From Streptomyces sp. NRRL S-337 (lineage in GTDB: Bacteria; Actinomycetota; Actinomycetes; Streptomycetales; Streptomycetaceae), in assembly GCF_000720175.1 (NCBI RefSeq), contig NZ_JOIX01000009.1, positions 1 to 64,000 on the forward strand: a stretch of DNA of 64,000 nt, given 5' to 3'. Position 1 is the stretch's first letter. Every line of letters begins with the position of its first letter. Positions 9,689-18,653 of this stretch are shown in pieces. The position numbers and the translations under genes are program-made. The notes below the pieces were generated by a model. That model did not search any database. It worked only from the letters and a program-made list of their open reading frames with translations, and was not told the origin of the DNA.

Positions 9689-11082
9689 GCCGCCGCCAGC
9701 GTGTCGCTGTGGGCGGTGATGCCCTTGGTCGAGGCGATCACGGAACGCAGCTTCTTGGCGAGCGCCTCGTAGAACATGCTCAGCGGGAATTCGTCGGGGA
9801 GCACGTCGTCCACGAGCTTGCGCGGCGGCTGGTCCAGGTCGAGGGCGTCCGGTCCCTTGGCCCAGACCGAGCCCGGGTGCGGGGCGAGATAGGTCGAGAC
9901 GAGGTCGTAGGCGGCGAACCAGTGGACCAGCTTGGGCCGGTCGATGCCGTCGCGGTAGAGCTTTTCGATCTCGCCGCACAGCTCGTTGGTGACCTTGGGT
10001 GCCCGCTCCCAGTCGATGTGCAGTGTGTTGTCCGTCCAGCGTACGACGTCGTGCTTGTGCAGGTAGGCGAAGAGCAGCTGGCCGCCCAGGCCGTCGTAGT
10101 TGCGGACCCGGTCGCCGGTGACGGGGAAGCGGAACATCCGGTCGAAGATCACCGCGAACTGCACGTCACGGGCCTGGGAGTAGCCCTCGGCCTCCAGCTT
10201 CACGGCCTCCTTGAAGGCGGTGAGATCACAGCGCAGCTCCTCCAGGCCGTACATCCAGAACGGCTGGCGCTGCTTGATCATGAAGGGGTCGAACGGCAGG
10301 TCGCCGTGGCTGTGGGTGCGGTCGTGGACCATGTCCCACAGGACGAACGCCTCCTGGCAGCGCTCCTGGTCGGTGAGCATCTCGCGGATGTCCTCGGGCA
10401 CTTCGAGGCCGAGCGTCTCGACGGCGGCCTCGGTGACCCGGCGGAAGCGGGCGGCCTCGCGGTCGCAGAAGATGCCGCCCCAGGTGAAGCGCGCGGGGGC
10501 CTCGCGCACCGCGATGGTCTCCGGGAAGAGGACCGCGGAGTTGGTGTCGTAGCCGGCGGTGAAGTCCTCGAAGGCGATGCCGCAGAAGAGGGGGTTGTCG
10601 TAGCGGGTCCGCTCCAGCTCGGCGAGCCAGTCGGGCCAGACCATGCGCAGCACCACGGCCTCGAAGTTGCGGTCCGGGTTGCCGTTCTGGGTGTACATGG
10701 GGAACAGCACCAGGTGCTGGAGGCCGTGGGCGCGCGCCTGTGCGGGCTGGAAGGCGAGCAGCGAGTCCAGGAAGTCCGGCACGCCGTAGCCGCCGTCGGC
10801 CCAGCGGCGCAGGTCGGCGACGAGCGCCTCGTGGTAGGCGGCGTCGTGCGGGAGCAGCGGGGCGAGCTCCCGGACGGCCGCTATCGCCCGCTCGACCTCG
10901 GCGCGCACGGCGTCGGCGGTCGGCGCGCCCTCGGCGGCGAGGTCGATCGAGCCGTCCTTGGCCTGCCAGGGGCGGATGGTCTCGACGGCGTCCTTGAGCA
11001 CGGGCCACGCCGGGTGATCCACCACGCGCTCTGCGGTCGGAGTGTCTCCCGGGACACCCACAGGCGAAAGAATTTCCGTCAT
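9685..11082 (-). CDS. DUF6421 family protein, unknown function
   Basis: A 465-residue soluble protein that I recognise only as the Streptomyces-conserved DUF6421 family. Striking segments are QHLVLFPMYTQNGNPDRNFEAV, RYDNPLFCGIAFEDFTAGYDTN, FVLWDMVHDRTHSHGDLPFDPF (several His/Asp that could bind a metal) and a C-terminal FPLSMFYEALAKKLRSV. No signal peptide or membrane segment. It is the first gene of an operon with an SDR and a PLP aldolase, which hints at amino- or hydroxy-acid metabolism; that is inference. ATG at 11082. Confidence 0.85.
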   Translation of the reverse strand: MTEILSPVGVPGDTPTAERVVDHPAWPVLKDAVETIRPWQAKDGSIDLAAEGAPTADAVRAEVERAIAAVRELAPLLPHDAAYHEALVADLRRWADGGYGVPDFLDSLLAFQPAQARAHGLQHLVLFPMYTQNGNPDRNFEAVVLRMVWPDWLAELERTRYDNPLFCGIAFEDFTAGYDTNSAVLFPETIAVREAPARFTWGGIFCDREAARFRRVTEAAVETLGLEVPEDIREMLTDQERCQEAFVLWDMVHDRTHSHGDLPFDPFMIKQRQPFWMYGLEELRCDLTAFKEAVKLEAEGYSQARDVQFAVIFDRMFRFPVTGDRVRNYDGLGGQLLFAYLHKHDVVRWTDNTLHIDWERAPKVTNELCGEIEKLYRDGIDRPKLVHWFAAYDLVSTYLAPHPGSVWAKGPDALDLDQPPRKLVDDVLPDEFPLSMFYEALAKKLRSVIASTKGITAHSDTLAAA

Positions 11083-11569
11083 GACTGCCCTCCGGCGGTA
11101 GATCGTGTTGTCAGCACACGGTAACCAGCCAAGGATCGTCCGCTCAAGTGGGGGAGCCGAAAATTATCCGGCCGACACCCCACCACAACCCTCATTTTTC
11201 CTGTCGCAGCCCGCTCTCGCGACACTTACTGCCCGCAGCGGCAAGGGATTTGGCACTTTCTCCGGTTGCGGCCACTGTGGCATATGCCACACTCCCCCAC
11301 CCCCGCCGGTGAACGGAGTGAGGGGTTCCGAGGCCGGCCCGGTGGGGTCGCGTCAGCGGGACGGGGGCGCGCCCACGTGTGGGTGAGGGGGGCTGGGGCC
11401 GGATATGGCGGGTACGGGTACTGGACACACCGCGGGGTCGTTCGGCAACCGGTTTCGGGGCATCCGGGCCGTTAGGCTGAGCGCCGTTTCGCACGCCGTT
11501 GCCGACGGTCGACGGTCGACACCGGCAGTGAGCCGACAGCACTACCGAGCCGACAGAAGCGAGGCAGCC
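11083..11569. other. Divergent intergenic region, DUF6421 operon / GDPD
   Basis: This 487-base gap holds the promoters of the DUF6421 operon (minus) and of the GDPD gene (plus). I see no coding sequence. The clearest feature is the 16-bp palindrome at 11276-11291. A short tandem GACGGTC repeat lies just before 11520. Confidence 0.6.
11276..11291. promoter_or_regulatory. Perfect 16-bp palindrome TGTGGCATATGCCACA, candidate operator
   Basis: The sequence is its own reverse complement over 16 bases and sits 185 bases from the DUF6421 start and 279 bases from the GDPD start. A symmetric site of this kind is the expected form for a dimeric repressor. No regulator gene is adjacent, so the binding protein is unknown. 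Confidence 0.45.
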
Positions 11570-12253
11570 TTGTCCTTTCTCACCATCGGGCACCGCGGGA
11601 TCATGGGCGTCGAGCCGGAGAACACCCTGCGCTCCTTCGTACGTGCCGAGCACGAGGGCGTCGACGTCATCGAGCTCGACCTGCATCTGAGCAAGGACGG
11701 CGCGCTGGTCGTCATGCACGACGCGGACGTGGACCGGACCACCGACGGGGCCGGGCCGATCGCCGAGCGCACCCTCGCCGAGCTGCGGGAGCTGGACGCC
11801 GGCCAGGGCGAGCGGATCCCGGTGTTCGAGGAGGTCGTGGACGCGGTCAAGGCGCCGCTGCAGGCCGAGATCAAGGACGTGGCGGCCGCGCAGGCGCTGG
11901 CCGACGTCATGCGGGCGCGCGATCTGACCGGCCGGGTCGAGGTGATCTCGTTCCACGACGAGGCGCTGGCCGCCATCCGCACGCTGCTGCCCGGCGTGCG
12001 CACCGCGCTGGTCGGCAGCCGGTACGGCGCCGACGTCGTCGACCGTGCCCAGGCCGTCGGCGCGTACATGCTGTCGCTGAACATCCGCCGGCTCACGCTG
12101 GAGCTGGTCGAGCGGGCGCACGCCGCACAGCTGAAGGTCGTCGCCTGGACGGTCAACACCCACGACCAGCTCCGGCTGGCCCGCGGCCTCGGCCTGGACG
12201 GGGTGGTGACCGACCTCCCGGAGATCCGGCGAGCGGTGCGCTTCACCGCCTGA
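11570..12253 (+). CDS. Glycerophosphodiester phosphodiesterase
   Basis: A 227-residue GDPD TIM barrel hydrolysing glycerophosphodiesters to glycerol-3-phosphate and an alcohol. It shows GHRG near residues 7-10, PENTLRSFVRAEHEGVDVIELDL with the metal-binding Glu/Asp, VVMHDADVDRTTDG with the second catalytic His, and a late VVAWTVNT. No signal peptide, so cytoplasmic. I chose TTG at 11570: GAGG lies 5 bases upstream and the protein then starts at the first strand (SFLTIGHRG). The open frame continues upstream but through sequence unlike the family. Confidence 0.9.
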   Translation: MSFLTIGHRGIMGVEPENTLRSFVRAEHEGVDVIELDLHLSKDGALVVMHDADVDRTTDGAGPIAERTLAELRELDAGQGERIPVFEEVVDAVKAPLQAEIKDVAAAQALADVMRARDLTGRVEVISFHDEALAAIRTLLPGVRTALVGSRYGADVVDRAQAVGAYMLSLNIRRLTLELVERAHAAQLKVVAWTVNTHDQLRLARGLGLDGVVTDLPEIRRAVRFTA

Positions 12254-12367
12254 CGGACCGCCGGACGGGGAAATCCGCAGTTCACAGCGGTGCAACAGGC
12301 TTCCAGCATGCGGACGTTTTCCCCGATGATCTCGACAGACGGCGGTGCGCACTGCCACTCTCCCGCC

Positions 12368-13249
12368 ATGCGCCTCGTCAACCGCCCTCTTCGCCTGGCC
12401 ACTTGCGCCGCCGCCGTACTGCTCACCGCGGCCGTCGGCTGCGCCCCGCAGGACGAGTCCCCCGGTGGCCCGCGGGCCACCGGGCAGGGCAAGCAGAGCT
12501 GCGACCGCGGCAAACTCACCACGGTGCGGGCCGGGAAGCTCACCGTCGGCACCGACAAGCCGGCCTACGCACCGTGGTTCCGGGACGACGACCCGGCCAG
12601 CGGCAAGGGCTTCGAATCGGCCGTCGCCTACGCCGTCGCCCGCCAGCTGGGCTACGGCAAGGGCGCGGTGGACTGGCAGACCGTGCCGTTCGCCAACGCC
12701 TTCGCGCCCGGCGAGAAGAAGTTCGACTTCGACATCAACCAGATCTCCATCAGCGCACAGCGCAAGCACGCGGTGGCGTTCTCCTCCGGCTACTACGACG
12801 TGCGCCAGGCGGTCATCGCGCTCAAGGGCTCCCGCGCCGCGCACGCCAGGAGCATCGCCGACCTCCGGCACGTCAAGCTCGGCGCCCAGGTCGGCAGCAC
12901 CAGCCTGGACGTCGTCAACGACACCATCCACCCGGACCGGACCCCCGCGGTCTTCCAGAAGAACGACTACGCGAAGACGGCCCTGAAGAACGGCCAGGTC
13001 GACGCGATCGTCACCGACCTGCCGACGGCGTTCTACATCACCTCGGCCGAGGTCCGGGACGCCGAGGTGGTCGGCCAGTTCGCGGGCACCGGCAGCACGA
13101 AGGAGCAGTTCGGGCTGGTGCTGGACAAGGAGAGCCGGCTCACCGGGTGTGTGACGGCCGCGGTCGACGCGCTCCGGAAGAACGGCACGCTGGCCGCGCT
13201 GGAGAAGAAGTGGCTGACCGACGCCGTTGCCGTTCCGGTGCTCAAGTGA
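12368..13249 (+). CDS. ABC transporter substrate-binding lipoprotein, polar amino acid type
   Basis: A 293-residue family-3 solute-binding lipoprotein. Its signal peptide ends in a lipobox with Cys25 (LTAAVGC). The mature part has LTVGTDKPAYAPW, GFESAVAYAVARQLGY, FDFDINQISIS, and late TKEQFGLVLDKES, all typical of glutamine/cystine-type binding proteins. Its stop overlaps the permease start (GTGA). ATG at 12368 places the positive n-region correctly; in-frame ATGs upstream at 12290 and 12308 would precede it with a non-signal sequence. Ligand cannot be told from sequence. Confidence 0.92.
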   Translation: MRLVNRPLRLATCAAAVLLTAAVGCAPQDESPGGPRATGQGKQSCDRGKLTTVRAGKLTVGTDKPAYAPWFRDDDPASGKGFESAVAYAVARQLGYGKGAVDWQTVPFANAFAPGEKKFDFDINQISISAQRKHAVAFSSGYYDVRQAVIALKGSRAAHARSIADLRHVKLGAQVGSTSLDVVNDTIHPDRTPAVFQKNDYAKTALKNGQVDAIVTDLPTAFYITSAEVRDAEVVGQFAGTGSTKEQFGLVLDKESRLTGCVTAAVDALRKNGTLAALEKKWLTDAVAVPVLK

Positions 13250-14151
13250 CGTACGACAAGGGGTTGTTGAAGGTACCGGCGGGCAGCGGGGAGCCGGCCG
13301 GGGACGGCTATGTGCCGTCCGCGCGGCGGATCGAGCGGGAGCGGTTCAAGCGGGCCAGGGCCCGTCGTGCGACGGCGGTCGCCGCGCTGAGCACCCTGGT
13401 CACCGCCGCCGTGCTGTTCGTCGTGATCACCGGCTCCCCGGGCTGGCCGCGCACCCGGGACACCTTCTTCAGCGCCGCCTACGCCCGCAAGGCGCTGCCC
13501 CAGGTGCTGGACGGGCTGCTGCTGAACCTGCGGCTGCTGGTGGTGTGCGGGGCCGCGGTGCTGGTGCTCGGGCTGCTGCTGGCGGTGGCCCGTACGCTGC
13601 GCGGGCCGGTGTTCTTCCCGTTGCGCGCGCTGGCCACCGCGTACACCGACTTCTTCCGCGGGCTGCCGCTGATCATCTGTCTGCTGATGGTGGTGTTCGG
13701 GGTGCCGGCGCTGCGGCTGCGGGGCGTGACCACCGATCCGGTGGTGCTCGGCGGGACCGCACTGGTGCTGACGTACTCGGCGTACGTGGCCGAGGTCTTC
13801 CGGGCCGGGATCGAATCGGTGCACCCCTCCCAGCGGGCCGCGGCCCGGTCGCTGGGGCTCTCCAGCGGGCAGGCGCTGCGCTTCGTGGTGCTGCCGCAGG
13901 CCGTGCGGCGGGTGGTGCCGCCGCTGCTGAACGACCTGGTCTCGCTGCAGAAGGACACCGGTCTGGTGTCCATCGCCGGTGCGGTGGACGCGGTGTACGC
14001 CGCGCAGATCATCGCCGGCAAGGACTTCAACTTCACGCCGTACGTCGTGGCCGGGCTGGTCTTCGTCGCGCTGACGATCCCGATGACCCGCTTCACGGAC
14101 TGGGTCACGGCCCGGACGGACCGCCGGCGCGCCCAGGGAGGGCTGGTATGA
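13246..14151 (+). CDS. ABC transporter permease, polar amino acid type (HisM/GlnP family)
   Basis: A 301-residue inner-membrane permease. After a basic N-terminal tail (residues about 1-45) come a first membrane helix and then the BPD transport core: ALATAYTDFFRGLPLIICLL and the EAA coupling loop AARSLGLSSGQALRFVVLPQA that docks on the ATPase. GTG start overlaps the binding-protein stop, and its stop overlaps the ATPase start (ATGA), so the three genes form one importer operon. The charged cytoplasmic tail is longer than usual. Confidence 0.92.
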   Translation: MTYDKGLLKVPAGSGEPAGDGYVPSARRIERERFKRARARRATAVAALSTLVTAAVLFVVITGSPGWPRTRDTFFSAAYARKALPQVLDGLLLNLRLLVVCGAAVLVLGLLLAVARTLRGPVFFPLRALATAYTDFFRGLPLIICLLMVVFGVPALRLRGVTTDPVVLGGTALVLTYSAYVAEVFRAGIESVHPSQRAAARSLGLSSGQALRFVVLPQAVRRVVPPLLNDLVSLQKDTGLVSIAGAVDAVYAAQIIAGKDFNFTPYVVAGLVFVALTIPMTRFTDWVTARTDRRRAQGGLV

Positions 14152-14957
14152 GCACGACGGACCGCACACCGCAGCCGGCCGCCGAGGAGACCACGGCGGC
14201 CTCGGGGGACGGCCCCGTACTGCGGCTGGAATCGGTGCGCAAGACCTACGGGCGGGACACGGTCGTGCTGCGGGACGTGGACCTGGAGGTGCCCCCGCAC
14301 ACCGTGACCGCGCTGATCGGCGCCTCCGGGTCGGGCAAGTCGACGCTGCTGCGCTGCGCGAACCTGCTGGAGGAGATCGACGACGGGGCGATCTTCCTGG
14401 ACGGCGCGGAGATCACCGATCCGCGGGCCGACGCGGACGCGGTGCGGCGCCGGATCGGGGTGGTCTTCCAGGCGTACAACCTCTTCCCGCACATGACCGT
14501 GCTGGACAACATCACGCTGGCGCCGCGCCGGGTGCACGGGGTGCCGCGCGCCGAGGCGGAGGAGCGGGCCCGGGAGCTGCTGAACCGGCTGGGGCTCGGC
14601 GGGCGGGCCGGTGAGTATCCCGACCGGCTCAGCGGCGGCCAGCAGCAGCGGGTCGCGATCGTCCGGGCACTGGCCGGCCGGCCCCGGCTGCTACTGCTCG
14701 ACGAGATCACCGCGGCGCTCGACCCGGAGCTGGTCGGCGAGGTCCTCGGCATGGTCCGCGACCTCAAGGAGGAGGGCATGACCATGGTCATCGCCACCCA
14801 TGAGATGGGCTTCGCGCGGGACGTCGCCGACCAGGTGTGCTTCCTGGACGGCGGGGTGGTGCTGGAGCGCGGCGCGCCCGGGCAGGTCTTCGGGGAGCCG
14901 CGGCACGACCGCACCCGGCAGTTCCTGCAACGGATCATCCGGGCGGGGCGGCTGTAG
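14148..14957 (+). CDS. ABC transporter ATP-binding protein, polar amino acid type (GlnQ family)
   Basis: A 269-residue ATPase: Walker A GASGSGKST (residues about 57-65), Q-loop VVFQAYNLFPHMTV, ABC signature LSGGQQQRVAIVRAL, Walker B LLLLDEITAALDPELV and the H-loop ATHEMGFARDVAD. The LDEIT form instead of LDEPT is a mild variant seen in the family. Last gene of the SBP-permease-ATPase operon; it converges on a GNAT gene 18 bases away. Confidence 0.95.
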   Translation: MSTTDRTPQPAAEETTAASGDGPVLRLESVRKTYGRDTVVLRDVDLEVPPHTVTALIGASGSGKSTLLRCANLLEEIDDGAIFLDGAEITDPRADADAVRRRIGVVFQAYNLFPHMTVLDNITLAPRRVHGVPRAEAEERARELLNRLGLGGRAGEYPDRLSGGQQQRVAIVRALAGRPRLLLLDEITAALDPELVGEVLGMVRDLKEEGMTMVIATHEMGFARDVADQVCFLDGGVVLERGAPGQVFGEPRHDRTRQFLQRIIRAGRL

Positions 14958-14975
14958 CGCGCCCCGCGGGGACGG

Positions 14976-15509
14976 TCAGCCCAGCGGCTTGACCAGCACC
15001 TCGAACTCCAGGTCGGCGCGCTGCGGGATGCCGAACCGCTCGTCGCCGTACGGGAACGGGCTGAACTCGCCGGTGCGGCGGTAACCGCGGCGCTCGTACC
15101 AGGCGATGAGTTCCGTGCGCTGCCGGATGACGGTCATCCGCATCTCGCGGGCCTCCCAGGTCTCCCGGGCGGTCCGCTCGGCCTCGGCGAGCATGGTCCG
15201 GCCGAGGCCGCCGCCCTGGAGCGCGGGGCGCACCGCGAACATCCCGAAGTACGCGTGGTCGCCGCGGTGTTCGAGCTGGCAGCAGGCGGTCAGCGCACCC
15301 TCCCGCTCGGCGACCAGCAGCAGCCCGGTCTCGTGCCGCACCACGGCGGCGACGCCCTCCGGGTCGGTGCGCTGGCCCTCCAGCAGATCGGCCTCTGTGG
15401 TCCAGCCGGCCCGGCTCGCGTCGCCGCGGTACGCCGACTCGATGAGGTCGACGAGGCCGGGGACGTCGGCGTCGACGGCGGTACGGAAGATCAGCTCGGT
15501 GGTGGGCAT
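14976..15509 (-). CDS. GNAT family N-acetyltransferase
   Basis: A 177-residue GNAT protein. The acetyl-CoA loop is at FAVRPALQGGGLGRTMLAEAE (Q/RxxGxG/A form) and the late WYERRGYRRTGEFSPFPYG is the typical beta5-alpha4 region. Substrate unknown; small molecule amines or protein N-termini are possible. ATG at 15509 begins right before the first strand (ELIFRTAVDADVPGLVDLI). Confidence 0.88.
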   Translation of the reverse strand: MPTTELIFRTAVDADVPGLVDLIESAYRGDASRAGWTTEADLLEGQRTDPEGVAAVVRHETGLLLVAEREGALTACCQLEHRGDHAYFGMFAVRPALQGGGLGRTMLAEAERTARETWEAREMRMTVIRQRTELIAWYERRGYRRTGEFSPFPYGDERFGIPQRADLEFEVLVKPLG

Positions 15510-15628
15510 CGCGGGCGGAGTCCTCTCGGGCCGGGCGGGGCGGAGCCGGGCGGCTGGCGGGACCGAGGCTAACAAGAGGTGCGCGTGCCGTGTCGGGCCC
15601 ACCGGCCGTGCGGCGTAGGGTCGCCGGC

Positions 15629-16015
15629 ATGGTGCATGTACTGAGCAGCAGGGTGCTGTTGCGGCCGTCCGATCCGGAACGGTCGCGGGCGTTCTACGGC
15701 GAGGCGCTGGGGCTGGAGATCTACCGGGAGTTCGGCACCGGCCCCGAGCGCGGCACGGTCTACTTCCTCGGCGGCGGCTTCCTGGAGGTCTCCGGCCGCG
15801 CCACGGAGCCGGCCACGGACACCCTCCGGCTGTGGCTGCAGGTGGCGGACGCCGAGACCACGCACCGGAAGCTGGTGGCGCGCGGGGTGGAGGTGCTGCG
15901 GCCGCCGGTGCAGGAGCCCTGGGGGCTGATCGAGATGTGGATCGCCGACCCGGACGGGCACCGCATCGTGCTCACCGAGGTCCCGGCGGACCATCCGCTG
16001 CGCTACCGGCCCTGA
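15629..16015 (+). CDS. VOC family (glyoxalase/bleomycin-resistance-like) protein
   Basis: A 128-residue two-motif VOC fold protein (paired beta-alpha-beta-beta-beta units). Landmarks are LLRPSDPERSRAFYGEALGLEIYRE and the C-terminal EPWGLIEMWIADPDGHRIVLTEVP, where the metal-ligand Glu (IEMWI) is present. Metal-dependent lyase, isomerase or drug-binding role; not resolvable. ATG at 15629 begins right at the first strand. Confidence 0.85.
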   Translation: MVHVLSSRVLLRPSDPERSRAFYGEALGLEIYREFGTGPERGTVYFLGGGFLEVSGRATEPATDTLRLWLQVADAETTHRKLVARGVEVLRPPVQEPWGLIEMWIADPDGHRIVLTEVPADHPLRYRP

Positions 16016-16136
16016 AGGCCTCTCCCGCTCGCCTCCGCGCTCCCCGTTTGCGCCCGTGCGCTCCCGTGTGCGGCCTTCGCCGCGGGCATCCTGCAGCCGA
16101 CGCGTACGGGTGACGACGGCCGCAGGGAGGCGCTTC

Positions 16137-16745
16137 GTGCACGCACCACCGTTGGTCGGCTGGCTGCTGGTCCTGTTGTGCGCGGGCGCCGGGGCCTACT
16201 GCCTGGCCCGGGCCGGTGGTGTACCGCCGGCGCAGCGGGCGGCGGCCCGCGGGGAAGGGGTGATGGCGCTGGGGATGGCGGTGATGGCCGTGCCGGCGTC
16301 CGTGGTGGCGCCGCCACCGTGGTCGCCGTGGCTGTTCACCGCGTTCTTCGGGGCGGCGGCCGGGGCGGCCCTGGTGCGCCGGCATCTGCACCACGCGGTG
16401 GGCGCACTGGCGATGGTGTACATGGCGCTGGCCATGGTGTGGCCGGGCGGCCCCGCGGGCCGGCCGGGAGCCGGGCACGGCATGGCCGGGACGGACCACC
16501 TGGGCGCGATGACGCACTCCGCGCCGGGCGGGGTCCCCTTGGTCACGGCTCTGCTGCTCGCCTACTACACGGTCTATGTGATCGCCGCGGGGGTCCGGCT
16601 GGTGCCTGCGGCGGCCGCGACCGCGGACGGGCCGGCGCTGGCCGGGGCACCCGCCGTGGCGGGCGGGGCCGGGACGGCGGACGTGCTGCGTGCCTGCCGG
16701 GTGGCGATGGGCATCGGCATGCTGGCGATGCTGCTCATGATGTGA
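16137..16745 (+). CDS. DUF5134 family membrane protein
   Basis: A 202-residue integral membrane protein with about five hydrophobic helices. His/Met-rich loops (RRHLHHAVGALAMVYMALAMVW and GHGMAGTDHLGAMTH) hint at metal, possibly copper, contact. I recognise it as DUF5134, often upstream of an M56 peptidase in Streptomyces, as here. GTG at 16137 has GGGAGG six bases upstream. An upstream ATG at 16056 would add an Arg-rich stretch with no signal character. Confidence 0.8.
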   Translation: MHAPPLVGWLLVLLCAGAGAYCLARAGGVPPAQRAAARGEGVMALGMAVMAVPASVVAPPPWSPWLFTAFFGAAAGAALVRRHLHHAVGALAMVYMALAMVWPGGPAGRPGAGHGMAGTDHLGAMTHSAPGGVPLVTALLLAYYTVYVIAAGVRLVPAAAATADGPALAGAPAVAGGAGTADVLRACRVAMGIGMLAMLLMM

Positions 16746-16870
16746 GCACGGCGGCGCGGCCACGGGCCGGTACGGCCGCCTCCCGCGCCACACCCCGCAC
16801 CGGGGTGGCGTACGTCACTTCCGATGCGTGCCTGTACCAACGAGTAGTCGTGCGCTCATAGGCTGACGCC

Positions 16871-17806
16871 ATGATGGTCCCTATCGCGCTGATGATTCTC
16901 GGCGCGCTGGCCGCGGCGACGGCGCCGCGGCTGATGGCCCGTTCGGACTGGCCCGACCGCGAACCGGTGCTCGCCCTGTGGGTGTGGCAGTGCGTGGTGG
17001 CCGGTGTTCTGCTGTGCTGCATCCTCGCGATGTCGCTGAGCGCGGCCGCCGCCTGGGAATCCGTCCGCAGCCCGGTGTTCGGCCCGGCGCCCCGGGTGGT
17101 CGTCGAGGCGTACGCCCTGCAGGCCCACGGGCCTTGGGCCGGGGTGCTGGCCCTGCTGCTCGCGGGCGGCGGTGCCTGGACGGGCCTCGCGCTGACCCGG
17201 GAGGTGCGCGACGCACGGGCCCGCCGGCGCCGGAGCCGGGACGAGCTGCGGCTGCGCGCCCCGCTGCTGCCCGGTGAGGAGCCGGCCGGGGAACGGCTGG
17301 TGGTCCTGGAGGGCGACCGCCCGGAGGCGTGGTGGCTGCACCACTCCTCACCCCAACTGGTCCTCACCACCTCGGCGTTGCGACGACTGAAGGGCCGTCA
17401 GCTCGATGCGCTGATCGCCCATGAGCAGGGCCATGTGCGGGCCCGGCACGATCTGCTGCTCCACTGCGCGTCGGCGCTGGCGGCCGGCTTCCCGCAGATC
17501 CCGGTGTTCGCGGCGTTCCGCGACCAGGTGCACCGGCTGGTCGAACTGGCCGCCGACGACGTGGCCTCGCGCCGCTTCGGCCGGCTGACGATCGCCCTGG
17601 CTCTGGTCGAACTCAACGAGGACCGCGGGGTGTTCGGGCCCTGCCCGACGCAGCTCGCCGAGGTTCCGCAGCGGGTGGACCGGCTGCTGGCGCCCGCCGC
17701 GCGCTTCACACCGGGCCGCCGGCTGCGGATGACGGCCTGCGCCGTCCTGGTGCCGGCGGTACCGCTGCTGGTGACGTTCATCCCGGGGCTGAACGCGCTG
17801 ACCTGA
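16871..17806 (+). CDS. M56 family (BlaR1-like) membrane metallopeptidase
   Basis: A 311-residue membrane protease: three N-terminal membrane helices, a cytoplasmic zinc protease core with HEXXH (IAHEQGHVRARHD, about residues 183-195), a later ELAADDVASRRFG with the third zinc ligand, and a final C-terminal helix. It lacks a penicillin-binding sensor domain, like other actinobacterial M56 proteins, and no BlaI repressor is adjacent. It lies downstream of DUF5134 with a 125-base gap. ATG at 16871 (a second ATG follows directly). Confidence 0.9.
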   Translation: MMVPIALMILGALAAATAPRLMARSDWPDREPVLALWVWQCVVAGVLLCCILAMSLSAAAAWESVRSPVFGPAPRVVVEAYALQAHGPWAGVLALLLAGGGAWTGLALTREVRDARARRRRSRDELRLRAPLLPGEEPAGERLVVLEGDRPEAWWLHHSSPQLVLTTSALRRLKGRQLDALIAHEQGHVRARHDLLLHCASALAAGFPQIPVFAAFRDQVHRLVELAADDVASRRFGRLTIALALVELNEDRGVFGPCPTQLAEVPQRVDRLLAPAARFTPGRRLRMTACAVLVPAVPLLVTFIPGLNALT

Positions 17807-17932
17807 GGGGGCCGGCTGCCCGGGGCCGGGTGCCCGGGGGCCGGGGCGCATTGGCCTGAAAGACCCTGGGACGGGCCGCGCGCTGTGTGCCCGCCCGTCG
17901 CCCCGGGCGGCGTTCCGGGCCAGGATGGGGCC

Positions 17933-18631
17933 ATGACCACGATCAAGGGTGTGCTCTTCGACTTCTCCGGGACGCTGCTGCGGATCGAGCCCGCCGAGGC
18001 CTGGCTGCGTGCCGCGCTGAGGGCGACCGGGGTCGCCATGGACGAGCCGGAGCTGGCCCGCCGGGCGGCCGAGCTGGAGCGGGCGGGGGCGCTGCCCGGC
18101 GGCTCCTCCCCCGTCGCGCTGCCCGACGGGCTGGCCGGGCTGTGGGAGGTCCGGGACCGTGACGCCGCCCGTCACCGCGCGCTGTACACCGGGCTGGCCC
18201 GCCAAGTCCCGCTTCCGGCCGACGAGTTGTACGACGCGCTCTACGAACGCCATATGACGGCGGCGGCCTGGCGGCCCTACCCGGACGCCGTCGAGGTGCT
18301 GGCGGAGCTGCGCCGGCGGGGTGTGGCGACCGGTGTGCTGAGCAACATCGGCTGGGACCTGCGGCCGGTGTTGCGCGCGCACGGCCTGGCCCGTTACCTG
18401 GACAGCTGTGTGCTGTCGTTCGAGCACGGTCTGCAGAAGCCGGATCCGCGGCTGTTCGCGATCGCCTGCCGGGAGCTGGGGCTGGACCCGTCGACCGTGC
18501 TGATGGTGGGCGACGACCGTACGGCGGACGGCGGGGCGACCGCGCTGGGCTGCGCCTACCTACCGGTGGACCATCTGCCGGTGGAGCGCCGCCCGGACGG
18601 CTTGCGGCCGGTGCTGGACCTGGTGGGGTGA
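17933..18631 (+). CDS. HAD superfamily hydrolase
   Basis: A 232-residue HAD hydrolase with cap domain. Motif I is DFSGTLL (residues 10-16): the nucleophile Asp10 is present but the second acid of the usual DxDxT is Ser12. Motif II is TGVLSNIG, motif III the Lys in HGLQKPDP, motif IV MVGDDRTADGGA. Loss of the second Asp argues against a standard phosphatase general acid and leaves a dehalogenase-like or altered phosphatase role open. ATG at 17933. Confidence 0.88.
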   Translation: MTTIKGVLFDFSGTLLRIEPAEAWLRAALRATGVAMDEPELARRAAELERAGALPGGSSPVALPDGLAGLWEVRDRDAARHRALYTGLARQVPLPADELYDALYERHMTAAAWRPYPDAVEVLAELRRRGVATGVLSNIGWDLRPVLRAHGLARYLDSCVLSFEHGLQKPDPRLFAIACRELGLDPSTVLMVGDDRTADGGATALGCAYLPVDHLPVERRPDGLRPVLDLVG

Positions 18632-18653
18632 GCGGCGCCGCGGCCGGGCCGGG

